From Enterococcus pingfangensis (GTDB taxonomy: Bacteria; Bacillota; Bacilli; Lactobacillales; Enterococcaceae): DNA of 64,000 nucleotides. The notes under the pieces are model-generated. The model saw nothing but the letters and a program-made list of their open reading frames with translations. It was not told the DNA's origin and made no database searches. Below are positions 16,965 through 25,994 of this stretch, in pieces. The stretch spans positions 124,001 to 188,000 of the forward strand of contig NZ_BJDP01000004.1 in NCBI RefSeq assembly GCF_005405205.1, given 5' to 3'. A program made the translations under genes and the position numbers. How positions within the stretch are numbered: position 1 is the first letter of the stretch; each line of letters begins with the position of its first letter.

Positions 16965-17249
16965 ATGAATGATGCATTAGGAATGATCGAGACGAAAGGT
17001 TTGATTGGCGCAATCGAAGCAGCTGATGCCATGGTAAAAGCTGCCAATGTTACATTGGTGGGAACTGAAAAAATTGGTTCTGGTTTAGTAACAGTTATGG
17101 TTCGAGGCGACGTTGGAGCTGTAAAAGCCGCAGCTGATGCCGGTTGTGCCGCAGCTGAAAAAGTGGGAGAAGTGGTTTCCGTACACGTGATCCCAAGACC
17201 TCATCATGATGTTGATCAAGTTTTGGTACCTAAAGTAGGCAATGAGTAA
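16965..17249 (+). CDS. pduJ: PduJ, hexameric shell protein
   Basis: A 94-residue BMC-H protein, the second major shell hexamer. It is almost the same as PduA over the core ([34 protein letters not shown]), with a short C-terminal tail ending in KVGNE. It was assigned as PduJ from its place after pduK. A consensus TAGGAGGAA precedes the ATG. It overlaps pduL by 8 bases. Confidence 0.94.
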   Translation: MNDALGMIETKGLIGAIEAADAMVKAANVTLVGTEKIGSGLVTVMVRGDVGAVKAAADAGCAAAEKVGEVVSVHVIPRPHHDVDQVLVPKVGNE

Positions 17250-17874
17250 TTATAATAGCGAGGAAATTAGACGAATTGTTCGTGAAGTACTGTTAGAGAT
17301 GAAAACGGAAACCTTTCCGATTGGAATCTCTAATCGGCACATACATTTAACGGAAGAACATTTCAATATTCTATTTCCCAATGAAACAATCGAACCAGCT
17401 AAACCTTTAAAACAACCGGGTGAATTTGCTTCAAAGCAAACTATAACCTTAGTAGGTCCGCGAGGAGAAATAAAGAGAGTTCGAATTTTAGGTCCATTGC
17501 GTAAACGTTCACAGGTAGAAATATCAAAAACAGATGCACGAAACCTGGGTATTCAGGCGCCGATTCGTTTGTCTGGTCAACTTGATGATGCCGTCGAAGT
17601 AAAGCTGCAAAGTGAAGCCGCAGAGTTAACAATTCCTGCTGCAATTGTAGCCAAACGTCATATCCATCTTAACTATCAAGATATGGAACGGTTGAAATTA
17701 AAAGAAGGACAAGTTGTTTCAGTTGAGATTTTTGAAGGTTCGCGAAAAGTTGTCTTTGAAGATGTCGAGTTGCGGCCAGGTAAAGATTTTATTTTAGAAA
17801 TGCATGTTGATACAGATGAAGCAAATGCTGCAGATATTCAATCAAATACACGAGGACGGATTATCGAAAAATAA
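17242..17874 (+). CDS. pduL: Phosphate propanoyltransferase PduL
   Basis: Converts propionyl-CoA and phosphate to propionyl phosphate and CoA inside the compartment, recycling CoA. It is 210 residues. The N-terminal [15 protein letters not shown] helix is an encapsulation peptide. The two zinc-binding His motifs, NRHIHLTEE and AKRHIHLN, begin its two beta-barrel domains. It overlaps pduJ by 8 bases and is followed by eutJ after 15. Confidence 0.95.
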   Translation: MSNYNSEEIRRIVREVLLEMKTETFPIGISNRHIHLTEEHFNILFPNETIEPAKPLKQPGEFASKQTITLVGPRGEIKRVRILGPLRKRSQVEISKTDARNLGIQAPIRLSGQLDDAVEVKLQSEAAELTIPAAIVAKRHIHLNYQDMERLKLKEGQVVSVEIFEGSRKVVFEDVELRPGKDFILEMHVDTDEANAADIQSNTRGRIIEK

Positions 17875-17889
17875 TCCAAAGGAGGAAGT

Positions 17890-18729
17890 ATGAAATCAAT
17901 CGAAAAAGCCAATAAATTATTAACATCTTTTCATGAGCTTGTAAATACAAAAAAAATACAAGCCTTTGATTCTAAAGATGGCTATAAGGTGGGAGTTGAT
18001 TTAGGTACTTCCTCAATTGTTTTGGTTGTTTTAGATGGGAAGAATCGCCCAGTTTTTGGTGCTTTTGAATATGCCAATGTGATTCGTGATGGATTAGTTG
18101 TTGACTACCAAAAATCGGTTGAAATCGTGAAGCGTTTGCGAGTCCAAGCGGAAGAGGCTCTAGGGTTTTCATTGGAGGCAGCATCAGGAGCGATTCCACC
18201 AGGAACGGTAGGAAATAATAAACGTGTTGTTGCAAACGTTATCGAGAGTGCAGAAATGGTCGCCGACCAATTGGTAGATGAACCAACCGCTGCCGCGCTT
18301 GTTTTAGGTGTAGAAGATGGGGCAGTCGTCGACGTTGGTGGAGGAACGACTGGCATCAGTATTTTTGAGCAAGGACAACCGCTCATTGTTGAAGATGAGC
18401 CGACTGGCGGGACACATATGACTTTGGTGATTGCCGGGAATCATAAAATTTCAATCGAGGAAGCTGAATTAATCAAACGTGATCCAACACGTGATCGGGA
18501 GAATTTTATTATTTGTCGACCAGTGATTCAACGGATGGCTGATATTACGGCCAATGTCTTAAAAAAACATCCTACATCTCCTATTTATGTTGTTGGCGGT
18601 GCTTCTTATCTGACAGAATTTGAGAAAGAATTTTCAAACTACTTAGATCAAAAAGTTTTTAAACCGAAATATCCTCAATTTGTTACACCGATTGGAATTG
18701 CGATGTCGTCAAATCCAATTATTATTTGA
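17890..18729 (+). CDS. eutJ: EutJ-family Hsp70-like chaperone
   Basis: An actin/Hsp70-fold protein of 279 residues, shorter than DnaK and lacking the substrate-binding domain. The phosphate loop VGVDLGTSSIVLVVLD, DVGGGTTGISI and YVVGGASYL are clear. EutJ is known from ethanolamine operons, and lactobacillus pdu operons carry a copy after pduL, as here. It is presumed to help fold or assemble microcompartment enzymes; that role is not proven. AAAGGAGGAAG precedes the ATG. Confidence 0.88.
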   Translation: MKSIEKANKLLTSFHELVNTKKIQAFDSKDGYKVGVDLGTSSIVLVVLDGKNRPVFGAFEYANVIRDGLVVDYQKSVEIVKRLRVQAEEALGFSLEAASGAIPPGTVGNNKRVVANVIESAEMVADQLVDEPTAAALVLGVEDGAVVDVGGGTTGISIFEQGQPLIVEDEPTGGTHMTLVIAGNHKISIEEAELIKRDPTRDRENFIICRPVIQRMADITANVLKKHPTSPIYVVGGASYLTEFEKEFSNYLDQKVFKPKYPQFVTPIGIAMSSNPIII

Positions 18730-18793
18730 CTAGAAAGATGAAAACAATTATCAATTTGAAATACTATATCAGCAATGGATTGGGAGTAAGGAT

Positions 18794-19330
18794 ATGGACG
18801 AGTTAGTTGAGCGAATCATTTCAATTATCATTCAGCGGGAAAAAAAGACCTTGTTCCTTTCTTGCCAAGCATCTACCGATATCGACCGAGGAATCAGCGC
18901 GTTTTTATACAATAAGTATATCCATTTAACAGAAGTGGATATCCTCTTTTTAGAACGGTTCAAAAATAAAGATCAGAATGATTCATTCATTAAGTGGCTG
19001 TATCAAAGTTACAATTATGATTGTTGTCTGATATTTGAACTGGCGTTTTCAAATACTGATTTGATTCCTAATGAATTATTCAACGAATGCAGTGTGAAAT
19101 TATTCAATAATCAAGGAAAACAGTATCTTTTATTTCCCAAAAAAATCATTACTTTTCAACAAGTAGCAATGCTGAGCTCGAAGCAGATTCTTTTATTAGC
19201 TTCAAATCAATCCATCACTGACTTGGCAAAAGAACGATTGCAGGAAATGAAAATAACTGTTATAGAAAGGAGTTTACCGTATGCTGATGGCAAAAGTAAT
19301 TGGAAGTGTAGTTTCAACCCAAAAAGATGA
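18794..19330 (+). CDS. pduM: PduM-like microcompartment assembly protein
   Basis: A 178-residue protein with no catalytic motif that I can see. Position between eutJ and pduN, and length, match PduM, which is needed for proper microcompartment structure in Salmonella. The sequence begins with MDELVERIISIIIQ, possibly a targeting helix. The last 50 bases overlap pduN. PduM proteins diverge strongly, so the assignment leans on order. Confidence 0.7.
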   Translation: MDELVERIISIIIQREKKTLFLSCQASTDIDRGISAFLYNKYIHLTEVDILFLERFKNKDQNDSFIKWLYQSYNYDCCLIFELAFSNTDLIPNELFNECSVKLFNNQGKQYLLFPKKIITFQQVAMLSSKQILLLASNQSITDLAKERLQEMKITVIERSLPYADGKSNWKCSFNPKR

Positions 19331-19544
19331 ATCATTAGTTGGAAAAAAATTAATGATTGTTCAGCCAATCAATTCTGAGCAACAGGTGATTCGCTTCCAA
19401 CAAGTAGCAGCGGACACAGTGGGGGCTGGTATTGGAGATTATGTGTTGTTGACTAGTGGTTCTTCTGCCAGAAAGCTATTTCCAACTCCTTCAGATGCTG
19501 TAGATTATGCAATCGTTGGAATTATTGACACCTTTGATTTATAG
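19281..19544 (+). CDS. pduN: PduN, pentameric vertex protein
   Basis: An 87-residue EutN/CcmL-type protein that caps the vertices of the shell as pentamers. The family signature AKVIGSVVSTQKDESLVGKKLMIV opens the protein, and GAGIGDYVLLTSGSSAR and DYAIVGIID follow. GAAAGGAG (19265-19272) is 8 bases before ATG 19281; a second ATG two codons on is also possible. The start lies inside pduM. Confidence 0.93.
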   Translation: MLMAKVIGSVVSTQKDESLVGKKLMIVQPINSEQQVIRFQQVAADTVGAGIGDYVLLTSGSSARKLFPTPSDAVDYAIVGIIDTFDL

Positions 19545-19561
19545 GGAGCTGAGGAAAATAT

Positions 19562-20563
19562 ATGGCGATTTATACAAAAACGGGAGATAAAGGAACGACA
19601 AGTCTTTTTGATGGAACAAGAGTTAAAAAATCGGATTTGCGAGTAGATACTTATGGTACTTTTGATGAATGTTGTGCTCAAGTCAGCGTGGCTCAAAAAC
19701 TAACTAATCATCCAGAGACCATTCAACATTTAGAATGGGTGCAGCATAAACTATTTCAATTAAATGCTGAAATCGCTACCGATAAAAATATGGCAAAGCT
19801 AGCAGCAAAAAGTACATTGATCGCAGAAACTGATATCCAGCAAATGGAAGATTGGATTGATCAATATACGGTACGTTTACCAGAACTGCATAGTTTCATT
19901 TTGCCTGGACAAACCCTATCATCTGCACAATTACATGTGACAAGGGCCGTTTGTCGGCGCGGTGAACGGCTGCTGACAGAACTTTCAGAGACGCTCGAGA
20001 TCCGAGAAGAACTACGAAAATTCGTGAATCGATTATCTGATTGCTTATATATTTTTGCACGGATGGAAGATCATGGTGAATCTGAAAAAAAGTTGGTAGA
20101 TGAGATCCTACACCGATATTTGGAACAAAGTGGGACTCAAGCTAATCCAAATAAAGAAAGTAACTTAGCAAGAAATTATAAAATTTTTCAAGCTTGTGAA
20201 CAGCAAGCTAAAGCAATGGGAATCCCAGTATCAATGGCATTGGTAGATGAATTTGGCAAACTAGTTAGTTTTTATCGGATGTCGGGAGCGTTGCTTATCA
20301 GTGAATCTTTAGCTCAGAAAAAAGCATACTCTGCCGTTGCAATGAAGAGTGATACCCATGAATTAAAAGGAAAGATCCAACCTGAAGGAGAGCTGTATCA
20401 ATTGGAGTCATTGACTGATGGAAAGATCGTGACCTTTGGCGGTGGATTCCTAATCAAAGATTCAAGTGGAAGAATTCTTGGCGGTATCGGAGTAAGCGGA
20501 GGTGCAGTTGAAGAAGATATGACAATTGCCCAAAAAGGGTTAGAGAAGTTGAAGGAGATTTAA
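19562..20563 (+). CDS. pduO: PduO, ATP:cob(I)alamin adenosyltransferase with HbpS-like domain
   Basis: Makes adenosylcobalamin, the dehydratase cofactor, from reduced cobalamin and ATP. Of 333 residues, about 1-190 are the PduO-type trimeric transferase (YTKTGDKGTTSLFDG at the ATP site, then a Arg-rich AVCRRGERLL helix), and about 200-333 are a HbpS/GlcG-like domain of uncertain role, possibly haem or cobalamin related. Together with an imported corrinoid it closes the cofactor supply. Its start is 17 bases after pduN. Confidence 0.94.
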   Translation: MAIYTKTGDKGTTSLFDGTRVKKSDLRVDTYGTFDECCAQVSVAQKLTNHPETIQHLEWVQHKLFQLNAEIATDKNMAKLAAKSTLIAETDIQQMEDWIDQYTVRLPELHSFILPGQTLSSAQLHVTRAVCRRGERLLTELSETLEIREELRKFVNRLSDCLYIFARMEDHGESEKKLVDEILHRYLEQSGTQANPNKESNLARNYKIFQACEQQAKAMGIPVSMALVDEFGKLVSFYRMSGALLISESLAQKKAYSAVAMKSDTHELKGKIQPEGELYQLESLTDGKIVTFGGGFLIKDSSGRILGGIGVSGGAVEEDMTIAQKGLEKLKEI

Positions 20564-20565
20564 TA

Positions 20566-21951
20566 ATGGAAGAAAAAGTGATAAAAGATATGATTATAAA
20601 AATTCTTCAAGAATCTCAAAAATCAGACACTCCGTTAAAGGAATTTGGGGTCTTTGAGACAGTAGAAGAGGCAGTTAAGGCAGCAAAATTTGCTCAAGAA
20701 ACTTATGAGAATCAGACTTTGGAGACACGAAGGAAAGTCATCGAAGCCCTTCGCTGTGGAATGCGCCCATTCATTGAAGAGATTGCTTGTAAAACAGTAG
20801 AAGAGACAGGTATGGGTCGTTGTGAAGATAAAATTCAAAAATTACAATTAGTTTTAGATAAAACGCCAGGAGTTGAAGATCTGAAAACGGAAGCTTTGAC
20901 TGGTGATAATGGAATGACACTTTATGAGCTATCTCCATATGGTGTGATTGGGGCAATAACACCAAGTACCAATCCAGCTGAAACATTAATGTGTAATGCA
21001 ATCGGAATGCTAGCTGCTGGTAATGCCGTCTACTTCAGTGTACACCCAGGTGCAAAGAAAATCTCTCGCTGGGTCGTAAGCAAATTAAATGAAATCGTAT
21101 ACGAAAGTTGTGGGATTCAAAATCTGATTGTGACGATCACTGAACCTTCTATTGAAGCAGCTCAAGAAATGATGACACACCCAGATATTTCTTTATTGGT
21201 AATTACAGGTGGACCGGGAGTAGTTCGTCAAGGAATGAAAAGCGGGAAAAAAGTCATTGCTGCAGGAGCTGGGAATCCTCCAGCGTTGGTGGATGAAACA
21301 GCAAATATTGAAAAAGCAGCAAAAGATATCGTAATTGGTGCTTCTTTTGACAACAATATTTTGTGTACAGCAGAAAAAAGTGTAGTTGCGGTAGAACAAG
21401 TAACTGATTATTTGATTCTGCAAATGGAAAAGCAGGGAGCCTATCTTGTACAAGATGAAGCCATTATTCAAAAAATGGTGGATATGACGATTATGGAAAA
21501 TGGTGCTCCAAGCCGGAAATTTATTGGGAAAAATGCTAATTACATCTTGGCAGAAGTTGGGATTCAAGTAGACTTTGATGTTCGGGTAATCATTTTGCGA
21601 GCAGACAAGATTCATCCGTTTGTTACAAAAGAGATGCTAATGCCGATTTTACCGGTAGTAACAGTAACTGATTTTGATGAAGCACTAGCTACAGCTTTAC
21701 AAATAGAAAATCGATTGCATCATACAGCGACGATGCATTCACAAAATGTTGGTCGAATGAACTTAGCTGCAAAGAAATTTCAAACATCAATTTTTGTTAA
21801 AAATGGCTCATCATTTGCAGGATTAGGTTTTGGCGGCGAAGGGCCAACAACTTTTACAATTGCAACACCAACTGGAGAATGTACAACCACTGCACGAGAT
21901 TTTGCTCGAAAACGCCGCTGTGTTTTGACGGATGGTTTTTCTATTCGCTAG
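20566..21951 (+). CDS. pduP: CoA-acylating propionaldehyde dehydrogenase
   Basis: Oxidises propionaldehyde to propionyl-CoA with NAD+ and CoA within the compartment. At 461 residues it matches the family. The N-terminal KDMIIKILQESQ helix is an encapsulation peptide. The catalytic cysteine lies in FDNNILCTAEKSV, and the NAD-binding part has VITGGPGVVRQ. It follows pduO after 2 bases and precedes pduQ. Confidence 0.96.
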   Translation: MEEKVIKDMIIKILQESQKSDTPLKEFGVFETVEEAVKAAKFAQETYENQTLETRRKVIEALRCGMRPFIEEIACKTVEETGMGRCEDKIQKLQLVLDKTPGVEDLKTEALTGDNGMTLYELSPYGVIGAITPSTNPAETLMCNAIGMLAAGNAVYFSVHPGAKKISRWVVSKLNEIVYESCGIQNLIVTITEPSIEAAQEMMTHPDISLLVITGGPGVVRQGMKSGKKVIAAGAGNPPALVDETANIEKAAKDIVIGASFDNNILCTAEKSVVAVEQVTDYLILQMEKQGAYLVQDEAIIQKMVDMTIMENGAPSRKFIGKNANYILAEVGIQVDFDVRVIILRADKIHPFVTKEMLMPILPVVTVTDFDEALATALQIENRLHHTATMHSQNVGRMNLAAKKFQTSIFVKNGSSFAGLGFGGEGPTTFTIATPTGECTTTARDFARKRRCVLTDGFSIR

Positions 21952-21966
21952 AGAGGAGGATATTTC

Positions 21967-23082
21967 TTGAAAAAATGGTCAATGAAGCCAGAAATATATT
22001 CAGGTGTTGATAGTCTAGAACGACTACAGCAATTTGAAAAAGAAAACCTCTACTTTGTATGTGATCCTTATCTAGCAGAATCAGATAGTTTAAAAAGAAT
22101 TTTAGGATATGTCAGACAGACTAACACTGTTAGTATCTTTTCTGATATTATTCCAGATCCGCCAATCGAGACGGTAGTAAAAGGGATTGAGAATATGGCA
22201 CAGCAACAGCCTAGCGTGATTATAGCTGTTGGTGGAGGATCAGCAATCGATACAGCTAAAGCCATGCTATTTTTTTATAAACGAACGACTGGAAATAAAG
22301 TAAAACGTTTCGTTGCGATACCTACCACGAGCGGTACTGGTTCTGAGGTCACAAGTGCTTCTGTTATTACGGATACACAAAACAAAATTAAATATCCGAT
22401 TTTTCATGAAGCGATTATTCCTCATGAAGCAATCTTAGATGCTAGTTTAGTTATATCAAGTCCGCCATCAGTTACTGCATTCAGTGGACTTGATGTGCTA
22501 ACGCATGCGATTGAATCCTTAGCATCTATAAATCGGACAAACTATACAAACGCTTTAGCTGAAAAGGCCGTAGAGCTTGTTTTCCAATTTTTGCCAACGT
22601 GTGTTAATCAAGGAATGGAATTGGAAGCACGAATTCAAATGCACGAAGCCTCTACTTTAGCCGGATTAGCTTTTGATGCTGCGGGTCTGGGTGTTTGTCA
22701 TGCAATCGCTCATCAAGTTGGAGCAAATTTCAAAGTACCGCATGGGTTGGCTAATGCCATGCTGCTCCCTTATGTGATTGAGGCGAATAGTCAAGACAAA
22801 GAGACAAGAAAAATGTATGCACGAACTTCACGTAAATTAGGCATTTGCCCACCTAGCTTGCCAGATCATCTAGCTGTTTCCAATTTGGCACAAGCAGTTC
22901 AACAATTGGCTATTGAGTGTAAGGCACCCATCAAATTAAATAGTTTCGGTGTTCAAGAAGAGGCTGCGTTGTTGGCGGAGGATATCATTGCAAAAAATGC
23001 TTTGAATGATATCACTTTTAAAACGAATCCGATTCAATTCTCAACTGAAGAAATCAAAGCAATCTATCGAAAAATTATTTAA
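21967..23082 (+). CDS. pduQ: PduQ, iron-containing 1-propanol dehydrogenase
   Basis: Reduces propionaldehyde to 1-propanol and regenerates NAD+ inside the compartment. It is a 371-residue group III alcohol dehydrogenase: nucleotide loop VGGGSAIDTAKA, TTSGTGSE, and metal-ligand histidines in THAIESLAS, CHAIAHQ and VPHGLANA. It begins with TTG, with GAGAGGAGG about 7 bases upstream. A 130-base gap follows before pduF, so this may end the first part of the operon. Confidence 0.94.
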   Translation: MKKWSMKPEIYSGVDSLERLQQFEKENLYFVCDPYLAESDSLKRILGYVRQTNTVSIFSDIIPDPPIETVVKGIENMAQQQPSVIIAVGGGSAIDTAKAMLFFYKRTTGNKVKRFVAIPTTSGTGSEVTSASVITDTQNKIKYPIFHEAIIPHEAILDASLVISSPPSVTAFSGLDVLTHAIESLASINRTNYTNALAEKAVELVFQFLPTCVNQGMELEARIQMHEASTLAGLAFDAAGLGVCHAIAHQVGANFKVPHGLANAMLLPYVIEANSQDKETRKMYARTSRKLGICPPSLPDHLAVSNLAQAVQQLAIECKAPIKLNSFGVQEEAALLAEDIIAKNALNDITFKTNPIQFSTEEIKAIYRKII

Positions 23083-23214
23083 GCAGTTGTTTTTTTCTTT
23101 TGTTTTCCACTTTAGCAAGTAATCGATTCATACTAATTAAAGAAACAACAGGCGATGTAAAAAGCAATATTAATTTTTGAGCAAATACAACAACAAAAAC
23201 AAGGAGTTGACAAG

Positions 23215-23937
23215 ATGGACAAAGCAGTAATAGGAGAATTTATTGGAACGATGGTTTTGACGCTTTTTGGTAGTGGAGTAGGCTGTTCGATCAATTTGAA
23301 AAAAACTTTAGCAAAAACTGTTGGATCAAACTGGGTACTTGTGGCATTTGGATGGGGAGCTGCGGTAATGCTTGGAGTTTATTCTGCAGGATTTTTTGGT
23401 GCTCCAGGACATTTGAATCCAGCTGTTACGATCTCTTTTGCAATTGGTGGAATTATAGATTGGGGAATTGTCGTTCCGTATATCATTGCTCAAATGGTTG
23501 GCGGATTTTTAGGTGCGTTGATCACAGCGATTCATTTTCTGCCGCATTTTAAAGAAACGGGTCCAGAAGAAGGAAATTCTGTTGGAATTTTTGCTACAGG
23601 TCCAGCGATCAGTGATCCACTAATGAATTTTGTCAGTGAAGTGATTGCTACTTTTGCCTTTGTATTTACTCTGTTGCTATTACCAGGAAAAGATTTCGCT
23701 GGTGGATTACAACCGATTGTTTTACTGTTCTTGCTAGTAGCAATTTCATTTTCTTTTGGCTCAACTACGGGTTATGCCATTAATCCAGCTCGGGATTTAG
23801 CTCCACGATTAATGTATACATTGATACCATTACCGAATAAAAATAAAGATTATAATTGGAGTTATGCGTGGGTTCCTTTAGTTGGACCAATCGTTGGCGC
23901 AACAATTGCAGTATTATTTGTAAACGCTTTTAGTTAA
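23215..23937 (+). CDS. pduF: PduF, aquaglyceroporin (propanediol diffusion facilitator)
   Basis: A MIP-family channel, 240 residues, six membrane helices, expected to admit 1,2-propanediol or glycerol. Both pore half-helices are present: HLNPAVT and AINPARD (the Arg of the selectivity filter). Salmonella carries pduF next to pocR; here it is between pduQ and pduW. AAGGAGTTGACAAG is the ribosome site. The 130 bases upstream have a loose GTTGTTT/AAACAAC repeat but no good promoter or terminator. Confidence 0.92.
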   Translation: MDKAVIGEFIGTMVLTLFGSGVGCSINLKKTLAKTVGSNWVLVAFGWGAAVMLGVYSAGFFGAPGHLNPAVTISFAIGGIIDWGIVVPYIIAQMVGGFLGALITAIHFLPHFKETGPEEGNSVGIFATGPAISDPLMNFVSEVIATFAFVFTLLLLPGKDFAGGLQPIVLLFLLVAISFSFGSTTGYAINPARDLAPRLMYTLIPLPNKNKDYNWSYAWVPLVGPIVGATIAVLFVNAFS

Positions 23938-23968
23938 GAACGAATGTATTAGAATGTGAGGGAATTAT

Positions 23969-25159
23969 TTGAATAAGAAAATTATGGCGATCAATTCAGG
24001 GAGCTCATCATTAAAGTTCCAATTGTTTCAAATGCCGGAAGAAGAACTATTAGTAAAAGGACTATTTGAACGAATCGGTCTAGAAGAAGAAATGATTTTC
24101 TCTTATTCGATAAACGATATGAAAGTCAAAACAGTAGTAAAGGGAAAGACTCATGAGGCAGCAATCGATTTCCTTTTACAATTTTTACTTGAAAAGAAGA
24201 TAATGGGTAGTTTGCAAGAATTATCGGGTGTCGGACATAGAGTGGCTCATGGCGGTGAAAAATTTAAGCATTCAAGTTTGATTGATATGACCGCATTGCA
24301 GCAAATTAAAGACTTGGCTAAATTAGCACCGTTGCATAATCCGGTAAATGCTATCGGAATCGAAGCGTTTCAAAAAGATCTGCCTGACTGCCCTCAAATT
24401 GCTGTGTTTGACACGTCATTTCATCAAACGATGGCACCTAAAAATTATGTCTATCCATTGCCGTATCGTTTCTACGAAGAAGACAGCATCCGACGTTATG
24501 GGTTTCATGGAACAAGCCATCAATTTGTCGCCACAGAAGCAGCTAAAGAACTTGGAAAACCATTGGAGTCTTTAAAAATAATTTCTTGTCATCTTGGAAA
24601 TGGCGCAAGTATTTGCGGCGTCAAAGAGGGGAAATCAGTGATTACTTCGATGGGCTTTACTCCATTGGCCGGTTTAATGATGGGGACCAGATGCGGAGAT
24701 ATTGATCCTTCGATCATCCCATTTTTACAATATGAAAAAAATCTTTCAGCTAGTGAAGTAGAAGTTATTTTGAATAATGAATCTGGCTTCAAAGGAGTAA
24801 CAGGATTCAGCAGTGATACTCGTGATATTATGAGCCAAGCAGAGATTGGAAATGAGAAAGCTCAACTTGCGCTAGACATGTTTACCAGTCGAGTCAAACA
24901 AACAATTGGTGCCTATGCGGCCGAGTTGGGTGGTGTCGATGTCTTGATCTTTACGGCTGGGATTGGTGAAAATTCCGCTGAAATCAGAGAAATGATTTGT
25001 GAGAATTTGGCATTTTTAGGAATCCAGATAGATCAGGAAGAAAACCAGAAAAATAATAAAAAAATTAGTTCAAGCGAATCAGCAGTACAGGTATTAGTAG
25101 TGGAAACGAATGAAGAATTAATGATCGCACGAGATACCTTTAATTTAATTACAATTTAA
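23969..25159 (+). CDS. pduW: PduW, acetate/propionate kinase
   Basis: Converts propionyl phosphate and ADP to propionate and ATP outside the compartment. The 396-residue sequence carries NSGSSSLKFQLFQ, HGTSHQFVA, HLGNGAS and TAGIGENS, the standard acetate-kinase motifs. It starts with TTG, with GTGAGGGAA 5-8 bases upstream. It is clearly diverged from AckA at 6626, so it is a dedicated paralogue and not a recent copy. It ends the enzyme operon at a terminator. Confidence 0.94.
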   Translation: MNKKIMAINSGSSSLKFQLFQMPEEELLVKGLFERIGLEEEMIFSYSINDMKVKTVVKGKTHEAAIDFLLQFLLEKKIMGSLQELSGVGHRVAHGGEKFKHSSLIDMTALQQIKDLAKLAPLHNPVNAIGIEAFQKDLPDCPQIAVFDTSFHQTMAPKNYVYPLPYRFYEEDSIRRYGFHGTSHQFVATEAAKELGKPLESLKIISCHLGNGASICGVKEGKSVITSMGFTPLAGLMMGTRCGDIDPSIIPFLQYEKNLSASEVEVILNNESGFKGVTGFSSDTRDIMSQAEIGNEKAQLALDMFTSRVKQTIGAYAAELGGVDVLIFTAGIGENSAEIREMICENLAFLGIQIDQEENQKNNKKISSSESAVQVLVVETNEELMIARDTFNLITI

Positions 25160-25174
25160 AAATAAAGATATTCT

Positions 25175-25206
25175 AGCTAGAAATTAAGTTTTCTAGCTTT
25201 ATTTTG
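25175..25206 (+). terminator. Terminator after pduW
   Basis: A 9-bp stem (AGCTAGAAA and TTTCTAGCT) with a 6-base loop, followed by TTATTTT. It lies 15 bases past the pduW stop. The T tract is short, so some read-through into the next lipoprotein gene is possible. Confidence 0.75.
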
Positions 25207-25218
25207 GAGGGAAATTAA

Positions 25219-25614
25219 ATGAAGAAAAAAACCGGAATGATTTTTCTAATTACTTTTGTAGTAATGATCTTGACTGCTTGTGGAGCAAATGACGCAACAG
25301 AAAGCAGTTCAACAGACAGTACCAAAGAAAAAGATATCTCGGTAACACTTGTTTTGAAAGAAGATGGGCAAGAATTTGAGTCAAAAAAAGTAACGGTTCA
25401 ACCAGATACAACACTTTTTGCAGCGATGAAAGACAATTTTGAGGTGAAAGCTGAGGATGGTTTTATTACAGCAATTGATGGAAAAGAACAGGATAATAAG
25501 GCAAATAAATATTGGACCTATACTGTCAACGATAAAGAAGTCAATACTGGTGCTCAAGAGGTAAAATTAAAAAATAAGGATATCGCTATTTTTGATTTAG
25601 CTGAGATGAAATAA
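25219..25614 (+). CDS. DUF4430 lipoprotein, putative corrinoid-binding
   Basis: A 131-residue secreted lipoprotein: a signal peptide with lipobox LTAC (Cys21), a Ser/Thr-rich spacer, then a single DUF4430-like domain ending in KYWTYTVNDKEVNTG and a KNKDIAIFDLAE strand. This fold resembles the C-terminal beta domain of animal transcobalamin and intrinsic factor. With two other DUF4430 proteins and an ECF transporter downstream, I infer a role in binding cobalamin or another corrinoid at the membrane surface. GGAGGGAAA precedes the ATG. It lies before the riboswitch, so it may be co-expressed with the pdu genes instead. Confidence 0.8.
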   Translation: MKKKTGMIFLITFVVMILTACGANDATESSSTDSTKEKDISVTLVLKEDGQEFESKKVTVQPDTTLFAAMKDNFEVKAEDGFITAIDGKEQDNKANKYWTYTVNDKEVNTGAQEVKLKNKDIAIFDLAEMK

Positions 25615-25728
25615 TAGAATTCTGTTCTTAAAGTGAAAGTATATGAATTTTTTGTCCTGTTCTATAATAAAGCAAAAACTTCTAAAGATATCCCTTATAA
25701 TAAATAAAAATAGAATAATAAAAAGTTA
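25615..25728 (+). promoter_or_regulatory. AT-rich region with -10 candidates for the cobalamin riboswitch operon
   Basis: Two TATAAT hexamers (25663-25668 and 25696-25701) lie within 70 bases of the riboswitch start. Neither has a good -35 at the right distance, so the exact promoter is undecided. No gene is seen in this stretch. Confidence 0.4.
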
Positions 25729-25857
25729 TTTGATTAGGGAATGAGGTGAGAATCCTCAACAACCCCTTTTTACTGTATAGCAGACGAAATCTCCTTTGTG
25801 CCACTTAATGGGAAGGCGGGAGAGAGTAGGGAGATGCGAAGTCAGGATACCTAATCA
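25729..25857 (+). promoter_or_regulatory. Cobalamin riboswitch of the B12 capture/ECF operon
   Basis: The conserved elements occur in order: GATTAGGGAA, AGGTGAGAATCCT, ACTGT, GCCACT, GGGAAGGC and the B12 box GAAGTCAGGATACC. The terminal arms GATTAGG and CCTAATC close P1. It lies upstream of the surface protein, second lipoprotein and ECF genes. With the terminator at 25923-25955 it should switch these genes off when cobalamin is plentiful, the usual logic for uptake genes. Confidence 0.95.
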
Positions 25858-25922
25858 AAAACAAATAAAACGATTGGATTGGGAAAATTGTTTTAGGCAG
25901 ATTGTAATTCTAAATCGCTTGA

Positions 25923-25955
25923 AGCAGAAAGACCTTAATTGAGTCTTTCTGCTTT
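25923..25955 (+). terminator. Riboswitch expression-platform terminator
   Basis: A perfect 11-bp stem (AGCAGAAAGAC and GTCTTTCTGCT) followed by TTTTTT, between the aptamer and the ribosome site of the capture operon. Confidence 0.9.
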
Positions 25956-25994
25956 TTTTAATGATTTTTCAAGAAACGGAGATGGAGGAAGAAT

